From contig JARVKI010000080.1 of the NCBI GenBank assembly GCA_036674765.1, positions 1 through 64,000 of the forward strand: DNA of 64,000 nt, read 5' to 3'. The first letter of the stretch is position 1. Each line of letters begins with the position of its first letter. Source of the stretch: Seiridium cupressi (Eukaryota; Ascomycota; Sordariomycetes; Amphisphaeriales; Sporocadaceae). The notes beneath the pieces were generated by a model that ran no database searches, was not told the DNA's origin, and saw only the letters and a list, made by a program, of their open reading frames with translations. The translations under genes were made by a program, and so were the position numbers. This document shows positions 12,801-26,000 of the stretch, in pieces.

Positions 12801-14835
12801 ATGCAACCACATGGTAGCAAATGAGGCGTTACCTTAAATTTCAGCACTGCATGGCACGTCACCGTGTGTCGCTCATCGGTCCGCCATTGCAGGTGTTGTG
12901 TTATATGGGAGTGCTATACAAATGACGGCGCACGACGCGACAACGTGCATTTCTTTACGAGCCGTTCCTGCGCGCGTTGCATTGTACAAACTTTATGGCA
13001 ATTCTACCATGCCTCAATACCGCTCACAGTGCAGATTATCCGCAAAAAGACCGTCGTTAAATGAATAGTCGCCATTAGAGAAAAGTTTGTTTGCTTTCAC
13101 GCCTCAGGCCTCTTCTAGAAAAGTTCCTTCCAAACCGTTGAGGGTAGACCTGGGACCCTAGTCTCGAGGATCGGCAGACTCGGGCGTCACTCATGTTCCC
13201 TCTTCGGTGGCTTGCAGCGCGCGATCTCGAGCCCCACCCACACGATGGGAATGTTCCAACGGGCTTCTTGTTACTGGCTGCGTCGCCCTCGAGGGCGGGA
13301 TGTGGGCTTGTCTTGGCCAAAGCATGACGACGGTAGAGTCGGCCCAGACTCTGGCCTGCACTGCTGCGTCAATGTCATATCGCATCAGTAGCTGCTGCAC
13401 GGGAAAAGCTCTTTCGCGATGCCAGAGTGCATGGCATTGCGCGGCCGGCCGCCAATGGTTCCTGTGGCATTGTGCAATGGACTTGAAAAACAGATGCCAA
13501 GTGACGCGCATGAAATACGATGCAAGCCCTTTGCTGGTTCTAGAAAGTAGTGCATCTGGCCCTCCAATCGGGGATGCAGGATGTAGGACCATTGGTCAGG
13601 GCCTCTAAAGTTACACAAAGGTTTCCCCTAACCCAAGAACTAGCAGCCTTTGGGATAGAGCTTTTCCGCCAATGCCAACTATACTAATCAGATTCCTTAG
13701 GCCTCTGTCGATCTATACTGGAAGCCGAACGTCTGCTAGGCCAGCGACGCTGGTTCCGGAAGAATTGGTACGAGATCGACCCTCGAAAATTTCGAGATCA
13801 TCCCTACTTCAACAGCTGCACAACTGGACATGGCCTAGCTCCGTGGCGAGCGGCCGGGCCATTTCCAGCGCGACTTTGACATGTTATGGTGGGCAGAGAG
13901 AAGTCTTCCAGAATTCCAGAACGGTGACTATGACTAAACTCTCGGATCAGTCGCGAAAGCTTTTGCCGAGATGTACGGGCAAAGGGTAAAGGGAAAACCA
14001 TAATGCGGCATTGATCAGCATTTGAGCGGCAGTTATCTAATCTCGCACATGGCCACACGAGACACGGTTTCTCAATCCCCGAACTCAGTAACTACACACT
14101 GCTCGTGGTGGAGACTTTGCTTCGGGACCCTTCATGTCTCACCATGTAGCGGGAGTGTCTAGAACATTGGGGGATTTTGAGGGGAAATTTTACCTTCTAC
14201 TCATATCACCCATTAATGCGGGGAGTTAGGGTTCATCTGACGTGAGAGGATGTCTTAACGACGGGCATAGCCCATAAATGATGTCTGAATCTTGGTTGTC
14301 GCTTCGGCTCGAGTTTCGTTTATTCTTCTTTGCTTGTATTCCTCTTCCCTACTTATTTTGGCCATGGACCAAGCTGTTTTCGCACAATTTCGATGATGAT
14401 ATTCAGTAACTGGACATTTCTTGTATATCCTCTAATAGTACGATCACAACTAGTGACCAAGGATATGTATTTGCTTAATGGCAAGACTAGATTTCTACCA
14501 TACAAGAAAGCCCTGCCTCGGATCATTCAAGGTAAATGACAGGTTGCTCTTTGTCAGACTTTTTGGACGACTTCTTCTAGTACTAGCAATTGAAAGCCCT
14601 AAACATACAGAGGTCCGGCATCTTGACACTTTTCACCGTGTCCGATCGATAATGGCTGAGCCGAACCTATAAACGAATTCGTATCTCTTTCCAAATCATC
14701 CGTTTCAAAATCACCATCCCATATGCAGCATCTCACCTTTCCCGAGATCACTAGGCATGGAAGCAAACTGACCCAGCAATGACCTTGACTCCTTTACCCT
14801 AATCAAAATTGGAACCCCGATTGAACCCCCCAATT
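6858..14835. other. 8-kb gene-free region upstream of the transcription factor
   Basis: No convincing coding region, tRNA, transposon open reading frame or long repeat was found in nearly 8 kb. Composition is close to balanced rather than the strongly AT-rich pattern of heavily RIP-mutated repeats. The longest frames (244 codons at 7994-8728 minus, 200 codons at 8232-8834 plus) overlap each other on opposite strands. They read as low-information Arg/Ser/Pro/Cys-rich sequence. The near half probably holds the promoter and long leader of the transcription factor gene; a pyrimidine-rich stretch lies near 7600-7630. The far end holds the 3' flank of the ArAE gene. A non-coding transcript is possible but not visible. 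Confidence 0.5.
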
Positions 14836-17800
14836 TTAATCCCGTTTTCCTTTACCTTTCCCATCCGCGTCGCTATCTGTTCCAGCAGCCGTAGAGGAGC
14901 CAGACCCCAGACTACCTACACTCCCTTCGATGCGGAAACTGAAGTCAACAGAGCCCACCAACTTGCCGACACTCTTGACCAGGCCCTTGATGTCGTCACA
15001 CACCAGGTTGCTGCACACTTGCAGGACAGCAAATTCGGCGAACCCGTTTTCTAACATGTTGCGCGCATCAAGTAAACTGGTCGATCTCTGGCCAGGAGTA
15101 CCGTGTGCTTGGATTTTCTCAAGCTGGCGCGTCAACTCGTAAGGGCGAGGCATGGGAATGTGAGGTGGCAGGGGATGTCCGTTCTGTAGAGAGTTTGATA
15201 ACAACGCCAGAGAACATATGAGTGTGTCTTTGGTTGAGCTCACATCCGCAAGCAATTCTGACAAGGCCTGTATCCAGGCGCGATCCTGCTGGGTTGGATG
15301 TGGCTCCCAAGTCACTGAGTGTGAGATCAGGGTCAAGTAAGACGAGATCCGCGTGGCACGCTGGATTATGTCGAGATAGATCTCGCGTGGAAACTTGCCG
15401 CCAATGTCAGGCTCGAACCGCTGGAAGTTGGCATGCTGACTGAGAGAGGGCAGAATGAGGAGAAGCTTGCCGAAAAGGTGACGCCGGGTCTTGGCCAGCT
15501 TGTATGCTGGCGACGACTTCACATTGGGATCGCCACCGTTGTTGCGCAGCCTCGTCTTCAGGGATTCGTTGATGGCGGTGAAGTAATGTGCTAGAAGGTA
15601 CATGGTTGCCGAAAGATCACGACGAAGCCAAGTACGATCAGTGATGGGCGAGGGGAAGATGGTGAAAATAAATGCCACAAAACAGCCGCCCGCCACGGTG
15701 GCTAGTCGGTACGGTCCGAATTCGTAAATTCTGCTGCAGCGTCAGCAATATCACGGAAGAGACGGCGAAGGTTATGCTTACGGGTAGAAGGGCTGGTTGT
15801 TGGATTCAGACACAGCAATGCCAATCTTCCGGACTTGCAGCTGATATCCAATGATCATGGTGAGAGTGACCATGGAGATCATCCATGCGGGTATGAACTG
15901 TGGATATTTCAGGAAGCCATAGTGGAGCATGAAGATGAAAAGAGCATAAAAGACAATGATTCCCGGGACCTTCTCGTCGACAATGTACCAAGCGACCAAG
16001 GAGAGCACCATCGCAACGCATGTACCACCTACACGACAGAGAAAACCAAAGATCGATTGACCGGATGCTGAAGATTGTGGTTAGTCAGTTGCGAAGTCTT
16101 TAACATCAGAAGGCCTTTGACAGCTTCCGAACTTACTCTCAGTCATGGAGATTGAAACCATGATCATGGCCCATACCAGTCGTTGTTTCACGAAGAAAGC
16201 TTGTGTAGGTTCGAGGAAATTGACAATACCGATGGTCATGGTTGCACAAGCAACCCGCATGCCGAAGAAGGACTGTTGAGATCCGAAGAATTTATTGACG
16301 GCCCTTAGGGAATTGCCGATGTGCTGGATGGCGTTGGTCGCGGGAAGGTGCTCTGGGTCCTTTTTGGCAGCGAACCCATCACCAACGTAGACAATGTTGT
16401 TCGAGTCAAATAGATCAGCAGTGTTCTCAGAAGAGGCATCCTCCTCCTTCAGAAGACCTGCCACCCACTTCTTGAGCTTCTTCCATTTCGGGACAATCAA
16501 GTGATTCTTTGCCATGCTGCCACTTGCAACTCTCTCATCCGCATAGGTGACAAAGCTTTGTACCGCCTCCGAGGTTTCTTGCATCTGCTACGACGTCAGT
16601 GAACACCTCAAATAGTTGGGGGTCAGAGCACTCACAAGCTTCTCGATATACAGAAGCAGGAAAAGCTGTGATTGGTCCCGTCGGTGCTTTTCATCGAATT
16701 CTCCCTCCAAGTACTCTGGACGCATGGTTCCCGGATCTTCAACCTCTGCCAACAGGCCTCTCTCTTTCGCCCATATTTTGAGCACCTTTCCCTTTACGTC
16801 CTATAAAGCAGGATTAGTAGATTACTCATGAAATGCTGACTCATTGTTGGAGGCACGATTCCTTGTTGGCCGGTAGAACATGTGTGAACAGACCTTGATG
16901 GTGTTGACCTTGTCATCCAGAGACTTTGCAAAATCTACATCCCCAGGGGTTGAGAGATCTCCTTTCGCCTCAACGTCAACAGTTCCATTTGATTTATCTT
17001 TTCCCCCCTTCTTCGCAGCCTTCGATATTGGCAGCATTTCTAATTGCATCCCAGCATGTTCCAAGCCCTGATCGACAATTTGAGCTAGAGTTTCGAAAGG
17101 TTCGTGTAATTGCTTCATAATCTCATTCCATATTCTTTTCTCTTCATTCTTCTCAGCGAGAACATCAGCCGGTGTTTGGTCGTCGGTGACCCAATTTCGC
17201 TTCTCCGCAACTCTTTGGAAAATGTCGATCAATGTACTCATTCCAGTCACAGGAATCAAGCACGCCCGGATTTTCAGCATGATATCCCGCAGGTCGGATG
17301 CACCATGTTTCCCCCACGCCACATCCCTCTTGGCGAATACTAGGTCAGCCTGAACCTTGCCGGCCAGCTCCCGGACTTTACTTATCGTTCCTTTCAACGC
17401 CTTGGCCTCGGCTGCAGTGGCTGGCTCCGCATCCTTCTCGGACTTCTTTGGTGTTTTCCCCTCCTTCTCTTCGACCGCTGAGCTGACGTCATGAGGTATC
17501 GCAAACATGTCTTCTCGCTCGAGGCTCTGTATATATGCTTTCTCCTGCTTCACCGCGCCACGCAGCAGCATGACGAGCCCTTGCATTTGAGCAAAAGAGA
17601 CCTTCCGGCTTGGAATTGGGAGAATAAACAAGGAGCAGGCAAACGCAATGCCGAATGCCGTGAGCATGGCTGTCAGCAGTCTCTTGACCAACCCTATGAA
17701 CGCGGCGTTGCTCGTCATGATCGGGCTGTAGGTTGAGCTGATGTTGCAGAAGATGGAGAAGACTATGACAGGCACATTCATGCTGGGGTTCTTGGCTCGT

Positions 17801-18382
17801 ATGGTATTGGCACACCAAATGACGAAGAAAAGCCACACAGCTGACACGGCAGACTGGCTCGAGTTGTAAGGAGGCAGCCCAGTACTCGGGTCCAATGGCC
17901 GCGATTCTGTGTGCAGACGTGCCTGGAGCGAAGACCACATGATGAGAAGGGATACTGCCGCTCCGATACACGCGAAGACGACATTCAGCATCAAGGTTTG
18001 CAGGAACTTCCCACGAGGCAGGATGGACAGAGAAAGAATACTCATTATACCAACCAGATATCCCAAGGTTGTGAAGTACCCAGCGACCTCCTCCGACTGA
18101 AGGATGGCTATGGCAATGGTTGGAGCACATGCTCCCCTGGAAATCGTTAGAAACCATGAACCCAAGGTGCTATCTTGGGACTTACTTGAGCATCGTTAAC
18201 AAGGTTGGTTTGTCAAGTCCCAGCCTTGCCATGATGCCAGGCTTTGGTGGTGATGCCGGGCCCGAGCTTGGATCGTCTTGGCTGCCGGGGCCTTGGGTGG
18301 TGTTTGGATCATCGTGTTCCTGGTTTCCAGGTGTCTTGGGCGGCTTGCCATTTGCTACACTACCAGGCGCGCTGTTCGACAT
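14836..18382 (-). CDS. ArAE/FUSC-type fungal membrane transporter
   Basis: The model has six exons: 18382-18186, 18136-16894, 16800-16636, 16584-16137, 16067-15782 and 15730-14836. It encodes 1077 residues, with phase preserved at each join. The donor after 16894 is the weak GTCTGT. After a Pro/Ser-rich N-terminal tail, residues about 60-240 carry closely spaced membrane segments (GYLVGIMSILSLSILP, then VFACIGAAVSLLIMW). A long charged cytosolic stretch follows, then a second membrane block (VLSLVAWYIV, then IIVFYALFIFMLHYGF) and a helical C-terminal domain. This matches the fungal ArAE_2_N/ArAE_2 family (PF10337/PF10334), related to aromatic acid exporters and the yeast brefeldin-A-sensitivity proteins. 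Substrate and compartment are unknown; export of organic anions is a family-level guess. Confidence 0.88.
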
Positions 18383-19204
18383 CGCCAAGCTCAATGTCGT
18401 GTCGCGATGAAGCTCAACTGATTCCAATTGACCACTTCGTGATGGTGGCACGAAGCTCCGACAGAATCAGTAAGCAACATCCGTCACCTCAAATCGTCTA
18501 ATTAGCATGGCACTAATGATCCAGCTGCAGCGGTCGGGTTCGCTACCGTATCTCGGCGGTCGCGTCAACAATCGATCTTTGACCAGCCTCGGAAAGTTCT
18601 TAGCGTCTGGCGTGTAGATCGCCCCGAAAAAATCATGACGTCGCGGCACCGAGAGCCGGAATGCCCACCTAAAAGTTAGGTTAGTGGGGCTGCAAAGCAC
18701 AAAACTCGTAACGAGAGCATTCAGTATGTAGTGATAGTCGGCACAAATACCGAATAGACCGCATCTATATCGCACAGGTCAAATGATCATGACCATTGAG
18801 TAGATTCGACCACTTCGACCACTCTATTCTTACCATTGTCAGTATCTCTTGTGATCAGTGCCGTGGCCTTCTCAGCAGGCATATGTCTTATTTAGGATGT
18901 GAGATAAGCCACAAATGGATCAAAGACTTGTTCTGGGCTCACTAGTTCCTTCGAGGGTGAGAGACTGTAGATTTCGAAAACACCTAAAGGCGTAATATTG
19001 AGAGTCCGGCCTTGTATATTTCTACATATACTCACAAGGTTGATTGCGAACTGACTATATATACAGTATCTAGAAAACTACATTGTATCTGGAAGGGTGC
19101 TTAAAGGAAGGGTGGGCGCCTAGAACGCTTCCAACTAAAACGCCTGACTTGATCCAATGAACGTTTTACAGTGAACCGTCTGTGGAACTTCTGAGAACTT
19201 CTTT
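18383..19204. other. Intergenic, ArAE promoter and NLR 3' flank
   Basis: The 822 bp between the ArAE start and the NLR stop contain no supported gene. The side next to 18383 must hold the ArAE promoter. The side near 19200 would carry the NLR transcript end. No repeat or RNA gene was recognised. Confidence 0.5.
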
Positions 19205-22200
19205 CTATTTCCTAAGATGTAGTTTCTCATGTCTTCTCAAATCGTTCACCCTCGTGAACTTCCTACCACAATTCTGACATCCGTATGGGCGTTCCCCGAA
19301 GTGACTGCGCGTGTGGCCTGTCAAATTGATCTTCCTGGTGAACTTCTGACCGCAAATCTTACAGTCAAAGCGTGCATCGTTGTTCTTCTTCTTGCTCAAC
19401 TGTGGAAAAGCAGCGGGTCCTTCCACTAAGCCCATGTGGTAGTTCTTTTTATGTCTCTCGAGGTCTTTGTTCGAAATGAAGCCAGCTGCGGCAATACCAC
19501 AACCGGGGACAGTGCATTCGAATGGTCGATCGTGTCTGTTGATGTGATGGTCGCGCTTCTTCTCTTCCTCGAAGCCCTCATAGAAGTAGTCGCATCGCGT
19601 ACGCGGGCATTTGAAGATGTTTTTGCCGTAGTACTCGATTAGCTGCTCGGCCTCGTCGCCTCCCTTGACGTTATCCAGGAGACCTTCAAGCACGGTCCGA
19701 TTCTCCGTTAGGGTTTTCTCCATCTCCTTGAGACTCGGCTTGTTTCGGTCGTCGATATTCTGTTTCTCGTGTTTCGAGATGTGGATCCACAGATTTAACA
19801 ACATGGGATAGAAGGGGGCGTCTTTGAGGCTTTCGCACTCTTTTTTGGCGTTCCCCTCGATCTCTTTCATATCAATACGGCCAGATGCGGGGGATTCCGG
19901 TTCTTCGCTTTGCGAAGATTGCTGATCGTCTATAGACTCCTGATACCTATTTGTAAAGTTATCTAGGATATCGGCAAACTTTTGTGACTTTTCTGGGTCA
20001 ATGGAGAGTAGATGACCGGAAATCTTGACTACTTCTGCGATATGGTAAAACCACCTTGACACCGCATAGTCCTGGAATGCATAGAAACCGTCCTTGGCGA
20101 AATCTTTCCGCAAAGAAAAAGTTATCCCTCTTTCAAAACAGGGAAATGTGAGATATTGCATGCACAGCGTCGCGAGGTCAAACTGAACCTCGACCTTGTT
20201 GACGAATTGACTCTTGAGTATATATCTGAGAACGGTCAGCAAGCCCAAGGTGTTGTCAATCATGGTGAAACATACTCGTGAGCTGTGTGGTGGATGAGCT
20301 CCACCTTATTTCCAGGTTTTACATGTACCAAGGTGCCACACAACTCTTGCACATCAGGGATGAATTTCTTCTGTTGAAACTCGACTGATTGGTCGTGTCT
20401 CTCGATGGAGACGATGGCTTGAATCTCATGCCAGCGCAGAATGCGCCCAGCACAAATTAGCCAGCCAAATATTGCCTTGGTCTTCTCCCATCGTTCGTCG
20501 TCTTGGTTTTTGCGGATGCCATCAATGATGCGATCATAGCTGAATGCGAGTTAGTCGCGATAAAATATCTCCAGTGTACCAATATAGAATGTGTTTGACA
20601 TACGCTTGACCTAATGTCGTAGGGAACCGTCGAACGTCTAGTTCCTTCATCAAAGTCTCTTTCTGTATGACCTGTTGAAGGTTGTTGAGTACCAGCTCGG
20701 CAAAAAGGAACATTCCTGAGATGTATTAGCTCAGTAGATCACACTCGTATCATCGTTTATTGACCTTGAGCGCCCTTGGCCTTATTGCATGTGAGATCGC
20801 GGATTCGATCCTTGTCTTCATTCGTCAAATGGAGACCGATTGGGAACTGGGTTAAGCGCTGTGCAACATATTTCGATATTGCTTCTTCGTTATCCTTTGC
20901 CTCAATCTTTACAATGTTGGCCGTGGTCGTCTCGCCCGATAGGGGTCTTCTGATCTCCGGAGTGTCACGGCTAACGACGAGTAGACGAAGTCGACCTGGT
21001 TCCGTGTTGTCCTGCCGTGCAACGACCGAGGTGAGTAGTGATAGTGATTGCCTAATTTCAGGTTTTTCACATTCGTCCAGTCCGTCGATAATGATGTATT
21101 GATGTGGTATGATGTCAAAAAACAGGTCGAGAAGCGAGCGTGCGACATCGTCAGTTTTCAGGCGTTGCTGGCCGGACCCATCCTTTTTATCGTAGCAGTA
21201 TGCTACGAGATGCCAAAACTTTTCATTGTCTCGGATGTGTATCAGTTGTTGGTGTAGAAGGCCTTTGAACATGGCTAAGCATGTGGAAGATTCAGGGACT
21301 TTCCCCCTGCAGTAGAAGTATGTCGTCTTGAAAGGTGCTCCCGCTGATGTACCCTCTTTGCATTGTTCAACTAGATAGGATGCCAGCGTTGATTTGCCTG
21401 CTCCCATGGGCCCATTTATCCACAGCATAGAATGCGTTGGTGTGGCTACACTCATCCAATTGTCAACGGCATCGCTCTTTTTGATCCAGTCGCACGTTTC
21501 AGGGTACTCTCGTCGCACGTCGCAACATTCAGCATGGGTATCTTCGGAGGCATCTTGCCCAGCTGATATCCAATGTAGCGCCTCTTGGAACTGTTCAAGA
21601 TGTCGCTTCGACTCGGCCGTTCTTATCTCCTGAGCACGTTGGATGCCTTCGGTTTGATAGCGTGCGACAGCTTCACTCAGTTTCCACGTGTCGTCTGGAC
21701 CCAAACCACCCTCTCTGCCTAGAGATCGGTTGTGGTTCAAGAGTCGCTCTCCTTGCTCCACTAATACCTTGTGGGTTTGTAAATTGTCCTCGAGATGAGT
21801 TATCGTGTGGTTGAAGTCTTTCCATGCTGCTTTTAAGATTTTCTTTCGCCCTGAATGAATTTAGTCAATTTCCCGCTGGCTGGGTCAAACACTTTACCTC
21901 TTTCCGGGAACTGCGTAAAACACTGGTACGCGCCGGCATGGAATTCAAGTATGTCTTTATATAGGGCACTCAGACATTTCCGCATGCCGGTATGTTTAGT
22001 GAAGAGGTCGTTAAGATTCTGCAGCTTTGGCATCTTCCGGCCCAATCTTTCATATGCATCCAAAAGGCCATCGAAGCCATCTGGCAGAGTACTTCTTGCC
22101 ATCTATTACAATATTAGTAGTTCTCACCACAATTTATTGCTCGTGCATTCGCCTCTCACCGAAAGCAAGAACTTCATTGCACCCCAAATGTAGGAGAGGT

Positions 22201-22471
22201 AACGTCCTGCATCTAAGAAGCCTGCTAAGACTACCTGAAGTTCTTCAAGTCTGAATATGAACTTTTGCATTCGGCGAAGATTCAGCATAGCCTTTAGCCG
22301 TTCTTGATCCTGCTGAATATGGATGATCTCGCATTTCAATTCCAGATTGGACATCTCCTGGAATCTCTCCAGGTTGCGTCCCGAGCATTTTTTCTTGAAG
22401 ACATCTAGCGCATCTCGAAAGGCGTCTTCAGTCTCTCGATCATGGCCGTCGGTGAATGTAGGCGAGGCCAT
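19205..22471 (-). CDS. NLR-like protein: DUF7708-like + NACHT + four C2H2 fingers
   Basis: The model has six exons: 22471-22160, 22102-21898, 21850-20765, 20715-20604, 20539-20276 and 20225-19205. It encodes 999 residues with all phases consistent; an in-frame ATG at 22597 would add 42. The N-terminal ~190 residues are helical and resemble the DUF7708 module of fungal NOD-like receptors. Residues ~300-480 are a NACHT NTPase with Walker A GPMGAGKST (~319-327) and Walker B IIIDGLDE (~424-431). A winged/helical region follows. Residues ~866-996 hold four C2H2 units. The last two (C-x2-C-x12-H-x3-H, linker FGERPYGC) are textbook DNA-binding fingers. Fungal NLRs usually end in WD40, ANK or TPR repeats, so this C-terminus is unusual. 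By family it may be a signal-sensing NTPase in allorecognition or innate immunity; the fingers suggest nucleic acid binding. It is divergent from the SNF2 gene. Confidence 0.9.
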
Positions 22472-23097
22472 ATTGCCATCAACGCCGCTACACACTAGAC
22501 TACAGCGCGAGGTGTCGGAAACACTTGATAGTAAGCGTTCGACAATTTTACTAACACCCGAACGTGTTCCCTCACATGCGGTGAGAGAAGGTAGCATCGA
22601 GCTTCAGCACGGGTGAGGCTGAGTCTGGCATTGGATGCTCAGCCCCCTTCCCCCATACAAGCCGGGCGTACTGTGGTGCTACTGCACTGCAAATTTAAGG
22701 CAAAAACAAAGGCGCCCGATTTTGGTGCCTGCCAAAAGTGCCCGCGAATAGTATGACATTACGGGCCACACGACGATCAGGGCTGCAGCAGCTACCCGCA
22801 TGCCCCGCAAGCTGATAGGCCGTCTATACTACAGACCCTTGTTACGCCTCCACCGTGAGGCCACGGAGGCCTTACATGGAGCAAGTAGAAAAACTACCAC
22901 CGCTGAAATGCAGCTTACGCATGTGGTTCGCCTCGGGGCGGCGAGGCTGAGCTTTGACTATGCTAGACCAGGTCTTCGGCTGGCTCTACCGACAGGCTCA
23001 TTGCTGCAATAGCGAAGATGGCAGAATCCAGGACCTGGCTTTTGAGCCTCGGCTCTGCGACTCTAGGCTCCCTCTGCCTTTTTCCACCTCAAGAAAT
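22472..23097. promoter_or_regulatory. Shared bidirectional promoter region, NLR / SNF2 helicase
   Basis: The two start codons are 626 bp apart and transcribed outward, so this segment must contain both promoters unless the NLR uses the upstream ATG at 22597. No TATA box or known factor site stands out. Co-regulation of the two genes is inference from the arrangement only. Confidence 0.5.
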
Positions 23098-26000
23098 ATG
23101 GCGCTTTCACTGAAGCGATTGTTGAATGATGATGTACCAACGGTCGATGCATCCCGGCCGCGACTTGTCGACGGTCATAGCAGGTCTGTGATCACATGCA
23201 CGGATGTATCTACGCATACTAACGTCCACAAAAACAGCCTCGAAACGCAGGATGATTATGCCGATGATTCCATCAACGACTTACTGAGTCGGTTTGATCT
23301 TGGTGACCTCGAAGGGGCCGACAATGAGGCCTTCCATGCCGGCGAAGACTTGGAGCAGTGGGCAGAAACAGCAGTGACTCCAAATCAACTTACTTCATCG
23401 CCTCTGGAGGAATCTGAGAGTACAGAAAGTATCAGCAGATCGCAGGATGATCGGAGTGATGCAGGTATCAGTGGAGTGAGACCCGGAGATATCTGTTATG
23501 GCATGGTGGGTTCTTATTTATCATGGTACACTCGCAATCTCAACTGGGAAACAGGGCCATAAAATAAACCCACTGACTGGAGTCGACCGAGCATGTGGAA
23601 TGTATTGCAGGAAACCTCATTACTAATCTTTTGAGTAGCTCCACAATGCGGATGTAAAAGTCGTGGGTGATATGAGTGTCTTAGATGCAAAGCTCAAACC
23701 AACCAAAAACACGACACTGAATCAGCGCTTTCAACTAAAAGACAAAACTGATCATATACAGTTGAGTTTCGCCGATGGCATGGAATTCGGCTTTTTGCGC
23801 ACAAACATGACAAAAGGGTTATCCGAGTTGCTTACCTCATCGACTTTATGCTTCGAAGCGATTGTGGGTACGAATGCACTAAGGGAAACAATTGGACGCG
23901 CCGCGAAACCGGCCGAAGCGTTGGTCAGGGTGAACATAAACATATATGGCCCTCCAGACGAAGCTGATGTTGCTGGCCAACACTTATCGGAGCACAAACT
24001 TTGGCTGCAGAAGCCGGACCACATCATTCGTGATGTCGATTACAAGAACCCTCATGTCCTGGAATTCGAAGGCTTTGACTTGGACCAAGTTGAGAAGCCA
24101 ATGGAGATGTTAGAAAGAGGCCGACCAAAACCACGTACTGAGGAGGACCACCTTCTCCAAACCGTCACTCAGGTGTATAGCTCCACAAGGAGACAAGAAG
24201 GTTTATTGCAAATCGCTGCCAGTGGGCGCTTCAAGACTAGGATGCTGCCGTAAGTGAAACAAGGGAGAAGCCGCCCACCTATATCTACTAAGCGATTCGT
24301 ATAAACAAACAGTCATCAAACCAAAGCTCTGAATTTCATGATGCAGAGAGAGACTGGCGAAATACCAGATGACTTCCGTCTTTGGAAAAAGGTTGTGGTA
24401 GAAGGCGTGACAAGGTAGGGATTTCATCTATGCCAACCAGTGAAGTTGTTACTAACAGGACGTATAGCTATTCCCATGCGATTACGAAAAGCAAATCTCG
24501 AGTGCAGCCGGATGAGAAAGGCGGTGGCATTCTAGCAGACGAGATGGGTATGGGCAAATCGCTATCTATCCTTTCACTTATCGTCGAGACCCTAGCATCC
24601 GGACAACAGTGGGCCGAGGAGAGGAGATCAGCCGACGAAGTCAGTCAATTGAGAGGTCACACGGGATCAACACTAATCGTAGTATCCTCTGCACGTAAGC
24701 TTTCTTTTCTTGACCAAGATCTTGCCCCTTGCCTGACCATTTTAGTCCTGATAAACAATTGGTGCAATGAAATCGAAGAGTAAGTCAAATTGTAAGCTAA
24801 TGCTAAGGTCGCATGATCTGACGTATTATCAAGGCATCTGGAAGACTCACTCGAGATAATCCGGTACCATGGACCAAATCGCCCAAAAGACCAAGCTGGT
24901 CTGGCGACATTGGAAAAGTCGGACATTGTTATCACAACATATAATACGTTAGCTAAAGAATTTAGCACAACTGGGATCAACAAGTCCAGCCTCTTACACG
25001 ACATCGAATGGTACAGAGTGGTCCTCGACGAAGGTATCTCCGAATTGGAACCAAAGTGGAAAAATTGACGGCACGCTGACTTTTGTAGCTCACATCATCC
25101 GACGTCAAGCGACTACCTTTCATAGAACTTGTGCAGAGTTAAAGGCAAATTCTAGATGGTGTCTAACCGGAACTCCGATCCAGAATAAGCTTGAAGACAT
25201 TGGTGCTCTATTTTGTTTCATCAAAGCCAAGCCCTTCGATAGCATGGCTGTATTCCGTCGTTATATTGTCGTACCATTCGAGCAGAACGAAGACCATACA
25301 GCGATCGAGAGACTGGTGCAATTGAACGACTCGCTCTGCTTGCGTCGGACCAAGGAATTGCTCGATCTGCCGCCATTGAACGAGTTCGAAAGACGTCTGG
25401 ATCTGAACGAAGAAGAAAGGAAACAGTACGACAATACGGCCAAGATATTGTTTCGAAAGATCCACCAAAAGGCGGGGGAGCACGAGCAGACCAGCAAGTT
25501 CGGCATCTTCCAGGCAAACCTCCAGCTGCGTATCATGTGTAACCACGGCACTTTCCAGCAGCCATTTTCGTGGCAAAGCGAGCGCAGCTTACGAGACATC
25601 AAAGAGGCGTGGATATCAGCCGTAGGCGGGAATGCTCAGGTCAACTGTGATGGCTGTTCTCAGCCCATGCCGGTCCTCGGCTCGAACAAGGTCTACAACG
25701 ACTTTGTAGAGAAGTGCAACCATGTCTTATGCCTAGAATGCCTCGAAGAGGCTGCTGCGGTTCAAGGACCTACAAACAGGCGAAAGCACTGTCCGCTATG
25801 TCGTGTCTTCAATAAGGAGGCTGTGGATGTCGAAATGACCGACGTCAGCCAGGAACCTCGCGGAGATGATGGCGAGCTTGACGATGCGCACTACTTCCGA
25901 CCTGGTGGCTACTCGACGAAGATGAATGCACTCATATCCGACGTGCAACAAGACCTAGACAAGACGAAGAGGTAAGACCGAACGGTTCGATGCTGATGCC

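Noticed and set aside
20757..20820. Short tRNA-like stretch (GATCGCGGATTCGATCC)
   Set aside because: It lies inside the NACHT coding exon and the surrounding bases do not fold as a tRNA with an acceptor stem.
22472..22597. Longer NLR N-terminus from the ATG at 22597
   Set aside because: The added 42 residues are Ser/Cys-rich and unlike the helical module that follows; the ATG at 22471 (MASPTFTDG) is preferred, though the longer form cannot be excluded.
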